Source: Planctomycetota bacterium
GTDB lineage: Bacteria; Planctomycetota; PUPC01; JACPCR01
Assembly (NCBI GenBank): GCA_030740295.1
Contig: JASLXP010000343.1
Span: 1-32,807 of the forward strand
Length of the DNA stretch: 32,807 bases
Reading direction: 5' to 3'
Shown here: piece after piece, positions 23,601-32,539 of the stretch
Numbering within the stretch: the first letter of the stretch is position 1
Layout of the letters: every line of letters starts with the position of its first letter
Program-made: the position numbers and the translations under genes
Notes under the pieces: model-generated
The model's input: the letters and a program-made list of their open reading frames with translations, nothing else
Database searches by the model: none
What the model was told of the DNA's origin: nothing

Positions 23601-26066
23601 ATGATGCGAATACCTATCACTGCCATTCTCTCATTATCGGTACCGGGACTGATTTTTTCGGAGGCCAACGACCTCACCGAGCGCGAGGGACGCTGGTACT
23701 CGCAAAGCTACTGGCAGAAGTCCGAAATTCAGCAGGACTATACATTCACCGCCTTCAAGGGCGACCACGTGTCCGGCGATTCCAGTGTGAAGGTGCGTAT
23801 GCGGGTCAGCAAAGCAAAGCCGAGAAACTCCGTTGAATTGAGACTCGAGCCGAAGAAGCCGTTCGATCTTTCCGAAGCCGAGGCACTCGAGATTTCACTG
23901 AAGGTCTTGAAAGGAACGCTCAAGCCGTCAAGTGTCTTTCTCTGTAATCCCGGCTTCAAGAAGCTGACCATCGCCAAGTGGCCGGGCAAGCTCCAACTGC
24001 CTGTCGGAGAGTGGAAGAAAGCCACTATCGATCTGACGGAGGCTACCGTCCTTGACAAAGCCAAACCCGGCGTTGATGGGGAATATGACCGGAAGGACGT
24101 CGCTACCGTTTGCCTGAATTTCACGCTGCCAGATGGGGAAGTGGACAACGAGCTGCTCATCGACGGATTCAAGATTACGCAACTCCCGCCTCCCCCGGTC
24201 ACCAGGAAACAGAATGATGACGGCTCGTTCGAGATCACATCCAAACATTATTCGGCGACGGTCAGCAGGCATGGATACCTGCAATCCATCCGGGCGGGCA
24301 AGACTGAGTTCATAAAACAGATGCCCGTTCCAGTGGCGGATGGTGCTGATACAAAGTCCACGACTGCTTCCGGATTTTTCAGCAACAACAGGATTGCCAG
24401 CGGTTTGCTTATTCACAACCCCATCGAAACTGTTGGCCGTGCAGGCCTGCGCGCAAAGGGTAAGAACAGCTCCCTTCATTATGTTTTCAGGGAGCACGAT
24501 TTTGACATCACCGTGCAGCAGAGCTTCACCCGGGCCGGCCAGCTACAGTTCGTGCTGTCGTCACAGGTGGTGGCTGCGCTGGATGGACGAACGGATTTGA
24601 TGTTAAGCGCGAAGGAATTCGAATCGGGAAGCCAGATCGACACCCGGCTCGTGACGAATACCGGCGGAGCGTTGCTCTGCCGGCAATACGTCGATGGCTA
24701 TTCGCGGATGTCTCTGGGGAAAGGGAACGGCCACTGGATGTTCCGATTTCTTTCGTATGGGGCCGGCCGGAACAAGATCACTTTGCGTCCGGTGGGCACC
24801 CCACTGGCAACTGAAGCCATCGGTTTCAAGATTGAGTCTCCGGACCCTGATTTTCTCTTCCCGGGTGGCCAGCCTGTCCAGTTCCGCATTCACGGGACGA
24901 ACTACTCGAGTGAAACAGTGACAGGTAAGTTCAGATTCCAGGTCTGTGATTACCTGACGCGAGAGCCTTTGAAGGAAAAGGAAACTCCCTTCCAGTTGAA
25001 GGCCGGCGAGACGGCTGCGGTGCCATCCGATCTGTCTCTGGAGAAACCAGGCACCTATCGAGCGAGGGTCATTGTGGAAGATGGCCGGAATCAGCGGTCC
25101 GTCGAATGTGTCTTTGTTTACGACTTTCCTGACTTCAAACCGGAACTGACACGGTCGGAAGACTTCAGTGAATTTTGGAAAGACACGCTTTCCGAGCTCA
25201 GCAGGATTCCGATGGATGCAAAGATTGAGCCTGTCCCGGAAGCGGGCACAAAGAACTCAGATGCGTTCAAAGTCAGCCTGGCAGTCCTGGGCGGGCGCCG
25301 CGTTCATTGCTGGTATTGGAGGCCGAAAGCGCCGGGGCGATATCCGGCAAGATTCGAGCTGCCTAGCTCGGGCGTTTATCCACGCCAGGCCTTACACGTC
25401 CCGCATGCCGCAAATTACTGCGGTATGTGGATCGCCATTCATGGGCTGCCGGTGGATTATGATCCAAAGAATCCTCCGAAGGACCCCGCGGCATGGAACT
25501 ACTGGACCCACGGCATCGATAGCCCGAAGACTTCCATGTGGCGCACCATATATGCCAGCCTCGTAAGGGGCATGGATTTTCTATGCAGTCGCAAGGAAGT
25601 CGATCCCAAGAGAATCATGGTCTCCGGTGGCAGCCAGGGCGGGGGACTCACGATGGTGCTTGCCGGTCTGGATCAGCGCGTTTCGTTTGCCGCGCCCGCG
25701 CACAGCGGTCTGCCAAGGCTCGACTGGACTGTCCTTCACGGGCCGGGCTTCTGGCCGTTCCGAATGCAGGCCAAGCCGGCAGGGCAATCGCAAGGGAGAT
25801 TCTTGAAAACTCTTTCCTATTTCGACGCGGCAAACTTCACCCCTGACATCCGCTGCCCAGTCGTCGCCGAGGTGAGCTTGTTGGACACAGTCACTGCATC
25901 CGGAAATCAGATCTGCGCGCTCGCGCACCTCAAGCCCGGACAGCTCGAACTCATCTGCGATCCCTGGCACAGCCATTCTTCGAGCCCACGCGGTTCGCGG
26001 CTCAGAGGGGAAGCAGTACAGCGGTGGATGAAGGGCGAGCCGCCCGTAAAGAATCCGGCAAAGTGA
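23601..26066 (+). CDS. Secreted acetyl-xylan-esterase-like (AXE1-type) protein
   Basis: I place the start at the ATG at 23601 (821 residues), because it heads a signal peptide (residues ~1-22, ending near FSEA). The frame stays open upstream to 23406, but that part is antisense to the divergent gene. Residues ~25-195 look like a CBM-type beta-sandwich. Residues ~210-500 are beta-rich and unassigned. The hydrolase domain (~520-815) has GGSQGGG with Ser678, Asp762 in SLLDTV and His790 (or His792) in PWHSH, a full triad as in acetyl-xylan/cephalosporin-C deacetylases. It probably removes acetyl groups from polysaccharides in the periplasm or outside the cell. The next gene, a SPOR lipoprotein, is not obviously related. 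Confidence 0.82.
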   Translation: MMRIPITAILSLSVPGLIFSEANDLTEREGRWYSQSYWQKSEIQQDYTFTAFKGDHVSGDSSVKVRMRVSKAKPRNSVELRLEPKKPFDLSEAEALEISLKVLKGTLKPSSVFLCNPGFKKLTIAKWPGKLQLPVGEWKKATIDLTEATVLDKAKPGVDGEYDRKDVATVCLNFTLPDGEVDNELLIDGFKITQLPPPPVTRKQNDDGSFEITSKHYSATVSRHGYLQSIRAGKTEFIKQMPVPVADGADTKSTTASGFFSNNRIASGLLIHNPIETVGRAGLRAKGKNSSLHYVFREHDFDITVQQSFTRAGQLQFVLSSQVVAALDGRTDLMLSAKEFESGSQIDTRLVTNTGGALLCRQYVDGYSRMSLGKGNGHWMFRFLSYGAGRNKITLRPVGTPLATEAIGFKIESPDPDFLFPGGQPVQFRIHGTNYSSETVTGKFRFQVCDYLTREPLKEKETPFQLKAGETAAVPSDLSLEKPGTYRARVIVEDGRNQRSVECVFVYDFPDFKPELTRSEDFSEFWKDTLSELSRIPMDAKIEPVPEAGTKNSDAFKVSLAVLGGRRVHCWYWRPKAPGRYPARFELPSSGVYPRQALHVPHAANYCGMWIAIHGLPVDYDPKNPPKDPAAWNYWTHGIDSPKTSMWRTIYASLVRGMDFLCSRKEVDPKRIMVSGGSQGGGLTMVLAGLDQRVSFAAPAHSGLPRLDWTVLHGPGFWPFRMQAKPAGQSQGRFLKTLSYFDAANFTPDIRCPVVAEVSLLDTVTASGNQICALAHLKPGQLELICDPWHSHSSSPRGSRLRGEAVQRWMKGEPPVKNPAK

Positions 26067-26177
26067 TTGTTGTCTCCCTGCGCCGTTAGCGGCCATACCG
26101 ATTTTGCGTACAACCCAATCGGGGCTCAAAAGAGCCACCTGCGTATCAGAGCAATATTTCCTCGCCGATCACGACCA

Positions 26178-26987
26178 GTGTTGAATAGCCTGAAAATCGG
26201 ACCAACACCCTCTCGCCAGGATGTGTATGCCCTTTCACTCGCCGTCCTCTTCGCGCTGCCTGCGTGTGAAAGGATAGACAGGCCACCGCCGCCCCCTCCA
26301 CGGGTCAATTACAGCGCACAATTTCAGACGGCGCAGGAGGCATACCTGACCGCCGACTACCGGAGGGCGTTGGGCGCTTTCGAGCTGATCCTCGCTGGCG
26401 ATTTCGATACTCGGATGAAAGCCGAGCCCGCGTACTGGGCAGGTTTATGTCACCTGAAATTCGGCAACTACCCGCAGGCGGAACGGCGACTCCACCAGGC
26501 ATCCCAAGATCTTACTGCCGGCTACATGATCGGGCCGGCACTGGTCGGGCTCGCGGACAGTCAACGTTTGCAGGGCAAAAAAGAAGAGGCGAAAGAGGCC
26601 TACAATCGGGCAGTAGATCGCTATGCAACATTTATTGATATGCCCAAGGTCCGCACAAGGCTCGCAGCCGTCGGTGGCAACGCGAAATCTGTGGCAACCG
26701 CCAGCCCGCCCAGGAAGCTTCCGCCAATCGAGCCGACACCAACCCCTTCACTCATTCCCAACGGCTCATTCTCATTGCAGGCCGGAGCATTCTACGAGCG
26801 GGCCGAAGCTATGAAGCTTGTCAAAAGGCTGCAGACGCTCGGCCATCCGCCATTCTTGCATCTGGATAATCGGAAGGCGAGAGTCATGTATAAAGTGCGC
26901 GTGGGAATCTACAGAAACAAGAGCGACGCTCAGAAAGTCCAGCAGCAATTGAAGGTGCGCGGATTCGATTCATTCATCGTGCAGTGA
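26178..26987 (+). CDS. TPR- and SPOR-domain lipoprotein
   Basis: No ATG is available at the N-terminus. GTG at 26178 or TTG at 26181 is the most plausible start (about 269 residues), GTG at 26223 is a shorter option, and TTG at 26067 a longer one. A hydrophobic segment ends in LPAC, a usable lipobox, followed by a run of six prolines. Residues ~50-150 contain TPR-like helices (AYLTADYRRAL, then YWAGLCHLKFGNYPQAERRL). A Pro-rich linker leads to a C-terminal SPOR domain (~195-269: GSFSLQAGAF, then VRVGIYRNKSDAQKVQQQL). SPOR domains bind glycan strands stripped of peptides at the division septum. The protein is therefore likely an envelope or division-site lipoprotein. The start is the least certain part of this entry. 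Confidence 0.78.
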   Translation: MLNSLKIGPTPSRQDVYALSLAVLFALPACERIDRPPPPPPRVNYSAQFQTAQEAYLTADYRRALGAFELILAGDFDTRMKAEPAYWAGLCHLKFGNYPQAERRLHQASQDLTAGYMIGPALVGLADSQRLQGKKEEAKEAYNRAVDRYATFIDMPKVRTRLAAVGGNAKSVATASPPRKLPPIEPTPTPSLIPNGSFSLQAGAFYERAEAMKLVKRLQTLGHPPFLHLDNRKARVMYKVRVGIYRNKSDAQKVQQQLKVRGFDSFIVQ

Positions 26988-27047
26988 GCGGCGGAAGGAT
27001 TAATTCAGACGTATTGGTGTTTCGAACGGGCTAATCAGGAGTGCCCA

Positions 27048-27824
27048 ATGGCAAGTCATTTTTTTGAAGGCCTTGACGGAACCGAACGCGCATCCAAACC
27101 CAGGCAGACTGGGCTGACCATGGTGATCGATTGGGGGTTCGGGCCCAACGCACAAAGTGATCTCATTACTGCATGCGCCTCACACTTTGATTTTGCGAAA
27201 GTTGCTGTCGGCATTTCGCGCCTGCTGTCCAATGAGACGTTATCTGCAAAGCTCGGTCATTACCAGGAGCACGAGATCGAGCCCTTTCCTGGCGGACAGT
27301 TTTTGGAATGGGCAGAAGTCGAGGGGAAAGCTGAGCTGTATTTTGATGCTGTCCAGGCCGCGGGTTACCGATGTATTGAAGTCTCAGACAACATGGACGC
27401 GGTCACCCTTGAATGGAAAGAGAAAATGATCCTGAAAGGCGCCGGCCTGGGCCTGCGCATCATCGGTGAAGTAGGCAAAAAGGAAGGCCTTCCGAGCGGT
27501 ACGGATCTGAGCGATGACGCTGTGCGTTGCCTCGAGGCTGGAGCTGAAATTGTGCTTCTGGAAGCCGCTGAACTGGTGGACGACGATGAAGAAACCGTGC
27601 GGATGATTGAACGTGCCGTGGAGCGGGTCGGCATTGGCAAAGTAATGTTCGAACTGCCCGGCCCGTGGATCGATGGGGTCCGTGCGTGCGATATTCACCG
27701 AATGCGACGAGAACTGATCGACCGTTACGGCCCCGAAGTAAATCTCGGCAATGTCGCGCCGGACGATCTGATGACACTGGAAGCCTATCGGCGTGGATTA
27801 GGCGTGAACGCTGGAAAGAAGTAA
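27048..27824 (+). CDS. comA: ComA-like phosphosulfolactate synthase
   Basis: The 258-residue protein has an AGGAG ribosome site before the ATG. It fits the phosphosulfolactate synthase family, a TIM barrel that joins sulfite to phosphoenolpyruvate. Matching stretches along the barrel are GLTMVIDWG, DFAKVAVG, EPFPGGQFLEWA, CIEVSDNMD, EVGKKEG, GAEIVLLEA, KVMFELPGP and VNLGNV, followed by a LEAYRRGL end. In methanogens the reaction is the first step to coenzyme M. In bacteria family members serve coenzyme M synthesis or make sulfolactate. The following steps (comB, comC, comDE) are not in this window. Gene symbol and activity are inferred from the family; a different TIM-barrel reaction cannot be excluded. 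Confidence 0.85.
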   Translation: MASHFFEGLDGTERASKPRQTGLTMVIDWGFGPNAQSDLITACASHFDFAKVAVGISRLLSNETLSAKLGHYQEHEIEPFPGGQFLEWAEVEGKAELYFDAVQAAGYRCIEVSDNMDAVTLEWKEKMILKGAGLGLRIIGEVGKKEGLPSGTDLSDDAVRCLEAGAEIVLLEAAELVDDDEETVRMIERAVERVGIGKVMFELPGPWIDGVRACDIHRMRRELIDRYGPEVNLGNVAPDDLMTLEAYRRGLGVNAGKK

Positions 27825-27921
27825 AGGCAATCGGTCTTGTTGCCTTAGCCACAGTGACAGTGATAAAGATAGAGATCCCTCTAATAATCGCACCATTTCC
27901 ACCTCACCCCGGCCGATTTCA

Positions 27922-29589
27922 ATGCGCACTCTCCTCTGCCAGAAAGTACCCACCGAGCCCGGCATCGATCTTGCCACGGATGTTTATCTCCCCAGCGAAC
28001 CTGGGCCGTTCCCGGCTGTTCTCGTTCGGACGCCCTATCACCGCAAAGGGCAACAGGGAACCGCCGCCGCATTCGTTAAACGTGGCTATGCATTAGTCAC
28101 ACAGGACTGCCGGGGCAAGTACGATTCGGGCGGCGAATTCACACCGCTAGTCTACGAGGCGGTCGATGGACAGGCCGCGATCGACTGGGTGGCCAATCAG
28201 AAATGGTGCAATGGACGCATCGGCCTCTGGGGGCGAAGCTACCTGGGCATCGTTCAGGTGCCCGCGGCCGCGGGGGCACACGAAGCTCTGAAATGCATGG
28301 CGCCGTCCGTCGCGCCTGGTTCATTCTTCCGAGACTGGATTCGATACGACGGCTGTTTTTCCTGCGGAAATGCGATTCGCTGGCCCCTGACTCACGCTTC
28401 CTGTCGGACGCAGCCGACCATGAATCACTTCGACTGGCCGGAGCTGCATGGCCTGCCTGATACAGCATCGATCGCAGAACGAGTTGGGTTCGAGACACCG
28501 TCCCTCACAGACTGGGCCGAACACGATAGCTATGACGAATACTGGGAAGCCATCGATCAGTCCCTGATGCATCCCAGGATCGGTATACCGGGCTTTCACG
28601 CGGGCGGCTGGTTCGACCACCTCACTCGTTCCCAATACGAAGCCTACGAGAACATCCGCGATCACGGCGCAACTGAAACAGCGCGCCAATCGCAACGCCT
28701 GCTCATAGGTCCTTGGGGGCATACAACAGTGAGCCCGGCAGGTGAAGTCCACTGCAAGTATGGCGATTGGGATTTCGGCCCTGAAGCTGATCTCAGTGTG
28801 CTTGCATGGGAAATGCAGTTTCTGGATTTCTATCTGAAGGATCTCGACAACGGCTTCACCAGCCAGCCGCCGGTGAAGGTCTTCATCATGGGGGAAAACT
28901 GCTGGGCTGGTTTTCAAGATTGGCCCCCGCCTGAAGCGGAGATCAGAAACTACTTCCTCGATTCGGGTGGTGCCGCGAACATGCGACATGGTGACGGCAA
29001 ACTTGTGCCGGAGGAACCGTCCGACAGCTGCGAAGACTCGTTCACGTACGATCCGTCGAATCCTGTGCCAACCCGCGGCGGCGCCATTTACTGGGGCCTC
29101 GCAGAAGCGGGGCCGGTCGACCAGCGACCGATCTTGGATCGCAGCGACATCCTCTACTACCGAAGTGACAAGCTTGATAAGGGCATGACCGTCGTAGGTG
29201 ACATCAACCTCGAACTGACCATCGCCAGCGATGCGGAAGATACAGACTTCATCGCTAAACTGTGTGTTGAAGAGGCCACCGGAGCGATTACCTGCCTGAC
29301 GGTCGGATCTCTACGGTGCCGTTACCGGGAGAGTTGGAGTGATCCGAAACCGCTGGCACCCGGTGAGCCGGCAGCCATCCGAATCCGGATGGGGCAAACC
29401 GGTTACAGGTTTCCTGAGGGCTCACGCATTGGGCTGATGATCACGAGCAGCGACTTCCCAAGAATCCTTCCTCATCTGAATCGCATGGGCGGCCCATGGT
29501 CGGGCGTGGAGGCATGCACAGCGAGAAACAGTGTCATGCATGGCACAGCACATCCTTCACGGATACAGATTCCCGTTATTGATACTTAG
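27922..29589 (+). CDS. CocE/NonD-family alpha/beta hydrolase
   Basis: A 555-residue protein with no signal peptide. The N-terminal alpha/beta-hydrolase domain has GRSYLG (Ser106). The acid is Asp232 in AGGWFD and the base His267 in PWGH, the triad order of cocaine esterase and X-Pro dipeptidyl-peptidase. An insertion between ~140 and ~210 forms the helical cap. The C-terminal ~220 residues are a jelly-roll (~330-545), also a family feature. Substrates in this family range from ester drugs to acylated peptides and antibiotics. The natural substrate here is unknown, though the many esterases in the window suggest acyl esters. The ATG lacks a clear Shine-Dalgarno. The gene converges with the usher-like gene. 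Confidence 0.92.
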   Translation: MRTLLCQKVPTEPGIDLATDVYLPSEPGPFPAVLVRTPYHRKGQQGTAAAFVKRGYALVTQDCRGKYDSGGEFTPLVYEAVDGQAAIDWVANQKWCNGRIGLWGRSYLGIVQVPAAAGAHEALKCMAPSVAPGSFFRDWIRYDGCFSCGNAIRWPLTHASCRTQPTMNHFDWPELHGLPDTASIAERVGFETPSLTDWAEHDSYDEYWEAIDQSLMHPRIGIPGFHAGGWFDHLTRSQYEAYENIRDHGATETARQSQRLLIGPWGHTTVSPAGEVHCKYGDWDFGPEADLSVLAWEMQFLDFYLKDLDNGFTSQPPVKVFIMGENCWAGFQDWPPPEAEIRNYFLDSGGAANMRHGDGKLVPEEPSDSCEDSFTYDPSNPVPTRGGAIYWGLAEAGPVDQRPILDRSDILYYRSDKLDKGMTVVGDINLELTIASDAEDTDFIAKLCVEEATGAITCLTVGSLRCRYRESWSDPKPLAPGEPAAIRIRMGQTGYRFPEGSRIGLMITSSDFPRILPHLNRMGGPWSGVEACTARNSVMHGTAHPSRIQIPVIDT

Positions 29590-29620
29590 GTCCTGGTACG
29601 GATATCATTTTGGAGTACGT

Positions 29621-29636
29621 CCGGGGTCTGCCCCGG
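29621..29636. terminator. Possible bidirectional stem-loop between convergent genes
   Basis: A perfect 6-bp GC stem (29621-29626 with 29631-29636) with a 4-nt loop lies in the 66-nt gap between the CocE-like gene and the end of the usher-like gene. There is no T tract, so its role in termination is tentative. Confidence 0.3.
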
Positions 29637-29655
29637 CGATGCGACAAATAGATCT

Positions 29656-31212
29656 TTACTCCTCCTCCTCTTCATCATCAAGGATTATTAATTTTCTGAA
29701 TTTTGGCAGGACTTTCACGAGGATGTCTTGCTCGACGCCGGGCTTGAAATCGATCTCCCATTCTGACCTTTCAAGGTACTGGAGGCCGGTTAGTTTCAGA
29801 GGGGTGGCGATGATCTTCCATTTGCCGGGACGGAGATTGCGGAAGGTGACGATGCCTTCGTTGTCAGTGGCGCGGCGGATGAGCTGGTCTTCACGTTTGA
29901 GGGTGATGAACATGTTTGCGACGGGGCCGTCCTCCACTGTTTTCTTCTTTGTGGCGCCGAACAGGATGGCCGCGCCTTTGGCGGGTCTGTATTTGAGGGC
30001 TTTGACTTTCAGGACGGCGGCGGTGGTGACAGCGATGTCGATGCTCTGTTTCGATCCACCGGAGATTTCGATTGGGATCGGGGTCTTCCGGACGGTGACG
30101 CGGCCGAAGCCGAGGGACGAGGTGTCCATCCAGATGTAATACTTGCCGGTTTTGAGGGCGGGGAAGATGAATTTGCCGTTGCCTCCACTAACAGCAGTGC
30201 TGCCGCCTATGGAGAGAAGGATGTCTGAGTATCCGTTCGATGGATCGTCGTCATCGAAGACTCGGCCCGTGACGACACCGATATCGTCTTTGAGGCCGAT
30301 GGGGATTCCGAAGGGGACGGTGTAGCTCATCAGAATGGAAGTGATCCCATCGACTTCAGCAAAGACGCGATGGCGGGCTTCGAGCTTCAGAAGATGGCCA
30401 CCTTTCATTTTGCAGGTGATGTTTGCGAGCCACTGGTCTTCTTCTTCGTTTCGTTCGCCGAGGCCCGTTCTCTCATACCTGAAATCAGCTCTGATATTCT
30501 GTCGGGGCTGGAAGCCGGCGGCCGCGCCGATGGTCTTCTCAAGGTTGGGGGATGCGGTCAGACCGTCCTGGCCCTGCGAAAAGAAGATGGAGTAGTTCTG
30601 CCGTTTTGTTGGTTGGAAATGAGTGTCCAGCCGGAAGGTGGCTTTTGTTGAGGTGCTGCTATTGACTCTGTCATTGACGCGAAGAAGTCGAGTGGTGCCG
30701 CGGACACTGACCTTGTTGAACGCGTGTGAGACGCCGAGGTATGGGCCCTCCGCGATGTCATCGAAATCGGGAGTACCGGCCACATCCTTTCGGCGTTGTC
30801 GTTCGTACCCGAATCTGACATCCGTGCCGAAGTTGAAACCGTACAGCAGGCCGAGGCTGTATCGTTGCAGCCTCGGGGCAAGGAGGTCGTTTCTGTCGAT
30901 TTGGAGGACGCTCCGGTCCAGAGAGGCCGAGGTCTGTATTCGCAGGCTGCCGACGATGGGGGCGCTCAACGAGCCGCGGGTGAATTCCACATCACTGAAA
31001 AAACCTGGATATCGAGTTCCGGCTTCTACCTGTTCCAGGAAGAGATTGAGGCCGCCCTCCGTGCTGCCGTTGTAGGACGCGCGCCATGCTTCATCGCCAT
31101 CGAGGCCCTGCTGCCTGCCGATCCCATACTCGAATTGGATTTCGTTGAGGTCGTTAGGACGAGCATCGACCTGTAGGCTCAGGAGGTCTTCGTCTGAAGC
31201 CGGATTTTTTTT
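29656..31212 (-). CDS. Usher-like outer-membrane protein, C-terminal part (frameshifted)
   Basis: This frame runs from the A9 tract (31212) to the stop at 29656, 518 residues. Without the N-terminal half, translation could only begin at internal starts such as the GTG at 30990. The first ~300 residues continue a beta-barrel-like sequence of alternating aromatic and polar strands (YNGSTEGGLNLFLEQ, LGLLYGFNFGTDVRFGYERQ). Then comes GVVTGRVFDDDDPSNG and a domain ending FPALKTGKYYIWMD, similar to the plug/carboxypeptidase-regulatory-like domains of fimbrial ushers. A second such module follows (TDNEGIVTFRNLRPGKWKI). The protein ends in an acidic run of Asp and Glu. No stop interrupts the frame between 31212 and 30990, and the sequence continues the upstream frame smoothly, so the two halves were one gene of ~906 residues. 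Usher identity is inferred. Confidence 0.62.
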   Translation of the reverse strand, partial: KKNPASDEDLLSLQVDARPNDLNEIQFEYGIGRQQGLDGDEAWRASYNGSTEGGLNLFLEQVEAGTRYPGFFSDVEFTRGSLSAPIVGSLRIQTSASLDRSVLQIDRNDLLAPRLQRYSLGLLYGFNFGTDVRFGYERQRRKDVAGTPDFDDIAEGPYLGVSHAFNKVSVRGTTRLLRVNDRVNSSTSTKATFRLDTHFQPTKRQNYSIFFSQGQDGLTASPNLEKTIGAAAGFQPRQNIRADFRYERTGLGERNEEEDQWLANITCKMKGGHLLKLEARHRVFAEVDGITSILMSYTVPFGIPIGLKDDIGVVTGRVFDDDDPSNGYSDILLSIGGSTAVSGGNGKFIFPALKTGKYYIWMDTSSLGFGRVTVRKTPIPIEISGGSKQSIDIAVTTAAVLKVKALKYRPAKGAAILFGATKKKTVEDGPVANMFITLKREDQLIRRATDNEGIVTFRNLRPGKWKIIATPLKLTGLQYLERSEWEIDFKPGVEQDILVKVLPKFRKLIILDDEEEEE

Positions 31213-32377
31213 TAAGGAAGTTCAGTTTCAGGTCGAGGAGTTCTGAGGCCGAGTAGGTGGCCGAAGTACCGACCTGCTTCGTTTCAGGATCTTCGAGATG
31301 AGTCTCCATGAAGTAGCCGTTGACGAGGTAATCCTTCCAGCCGGTGCCCACTTCGACGCCGCGGCCGAAACGGAATAGTTCGGTAAGTGGGGAGAGGCCG
31401 TATCCCTGGTCGCCGATGTGCAATTCCTTTTGGCCGCTCCGGTAGCTGATTCGGTATTCCTCCTCGAAGCCGAAAAGGGCGTTATCGGTATCCATCGGCC
31501 GCCGAAAGATGAAGTCGACCTCGTGCGTTTCTTCTTTGCCAAAGATCCCGCCGCCGGCGACCTGAAAGCTGACGTTCTGTTCGTTTTCTTCATGGCCATA
31601 GACCACCTCAAACTCGGCAGGAATGCGGCGGTATCTATTGAGCTTGCCAGTGACCCGCGGGATGACATCCACCTGAATGTTCTTGCTGAATGATGCGCCC
31701 CCGCCAGCATCGGTTGATGCGTCGATGTTGAGCTGGTGACGGATCTTCTTCTCGATGTCTTCGGTGGTTTTAACCTTCACGGTGATGAGTTTGCTGCCGC
31801 CGGGGTCGAGTTTGAATCTGGTGGCATCCGCGGTAGCGGCAAGGCCGTGTGCACTGGTCAGGGTTACTTTCACCTCGGCCGAGACGTTGCTGGAACTGAC
31901 AACCTTGAACTTCACAATGTAGGAACGGCCGGCGATGACGCGTTCGGGAACTTCATCTGCAACGTACTCGAGCTTGACGACGGGGGTGACGTTGACCTGA
32001 ATTTCTTCCTTATCGATGACCGAACGATCTCTCGGATCTCTGATCGTGTAAACCAGTTTATACTTGCCGGCGAGGGCAGTGATGGGGACGTAAACGCTGG
32101 CCAGCCTGAGCTCGAAGTCACCGGGCTCCATCACGAAAGAAAGCTCACTCGCTATGTGGCGCCAGCCTTCGGGGATATCGAGTTGCTCCAGCAGCTCACG
32201 CTTTTTGCCGGACTTATTGAAGACTCGAAAGGGGGCGTTGAAGATGTGCTTGGGCTTCACCTGGATGACCTTCGAACGGCTGGCGCGCACATCCACGCCC
32301 TGGCCCTTGCCCTGGGCGGATGCCGAGGGCAGTGTCAGAAGGATGCAGACGATAAGCAGTTTTATGCGGCCGGGCAT
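31154..32377 (-). CDS. Usher-like outer-membrane protein, N-terminal part (frameshifted)
   Basis: The 407-residue frame starts with MPGRIKLLI at 32377 and a signal peptide ending SASAQG (~residue 22). The first 388 residues belong to the original protein; the last ~16 follow the frameshift and are out of frame. Residues ~30-260 contain two or three beta-sandwich, NEW3/Ig-like repeats (VTPVVKLEYVADEVPERVIAG, then DPGGSKLITVKVKT). From ~280 the sequence turns barrel-like, with HIGDQGYGLSPLTELFRFGRGVEVG, a stretch reminiscent of the usher-type GDQ-LSPLT-GRG pattern. Immediately upstream (32540) ends a gene for a chaperone-like protein. No Shine-Dalgarno was found. A chaperone/usher-like export function is suggested but not certain. 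Confidence 0.6.
   Translation of the reverse strand: MPGRIKLLIVCILLTLPSASAQGKGQGVDVRASRSKVIQVKPKHIFNAPFRVFNKSGKKRELLEQLDIPEGWRHIASELSFVMEPGDFELRLASVYVPITALAGKYKLVYTIRDPRDRSVIDKEEIQVNVTPVVKLEYVADEVPERVIAGRSYIVKFKVVSSSNVSAEVKVTLTSAHGLAATADATRFKLDPGGSKLITVKVKTTEDIEKKIRHQLNIDASTDAGGGASFSKNIQVDVIPRVTGKLNRYRRIPAEFEVVYGHEENEQNVSFQVAGGGIFGKEETHEVDFIFRRPMDTDNALFGFEEEYRISYRSGQKELHIGDQGYGLSPLTELFRFGRGVEVGTGWKDYLVNGYFMETHLEDPETKQVGTSATYSASELLDLKLNFLKKKSGFRRRPPEPTGRCSS
31205..31213 (-). other. A9 homopolymer at the frameshift point
   Basis: On the minus strand nine A residues follow CTT in the usher-like gene. Reading straight through gives a stop 15 codons after the lysines. Reading with eight A residues (or 11, or after a +1 slip) joins the two halves into one ~906-residue frame with no stop. 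Confidence 0.85.
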
Positions 32378-32539
32378 AGGTGGTGAGTCGTTCTGCGTTT
32401 GAATCGAACAGGCCGGCCGCTGCAGGCCGCGCTATGTCGCTCAGATATGGACAGACGAATGGGGACAGGCGAATAAGAAGAATTTCAATCGAAGATCAAG
32501 AATCGTATTCCCTGTGCCGCGCCGGATCGACCGGGGAAT

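Noticed and set aside
27824..27846. 7-bp stem-loop after comA
   Set aside because: The stem is short, AT-containing and not followed by a T tract, so I do not call a terminator.
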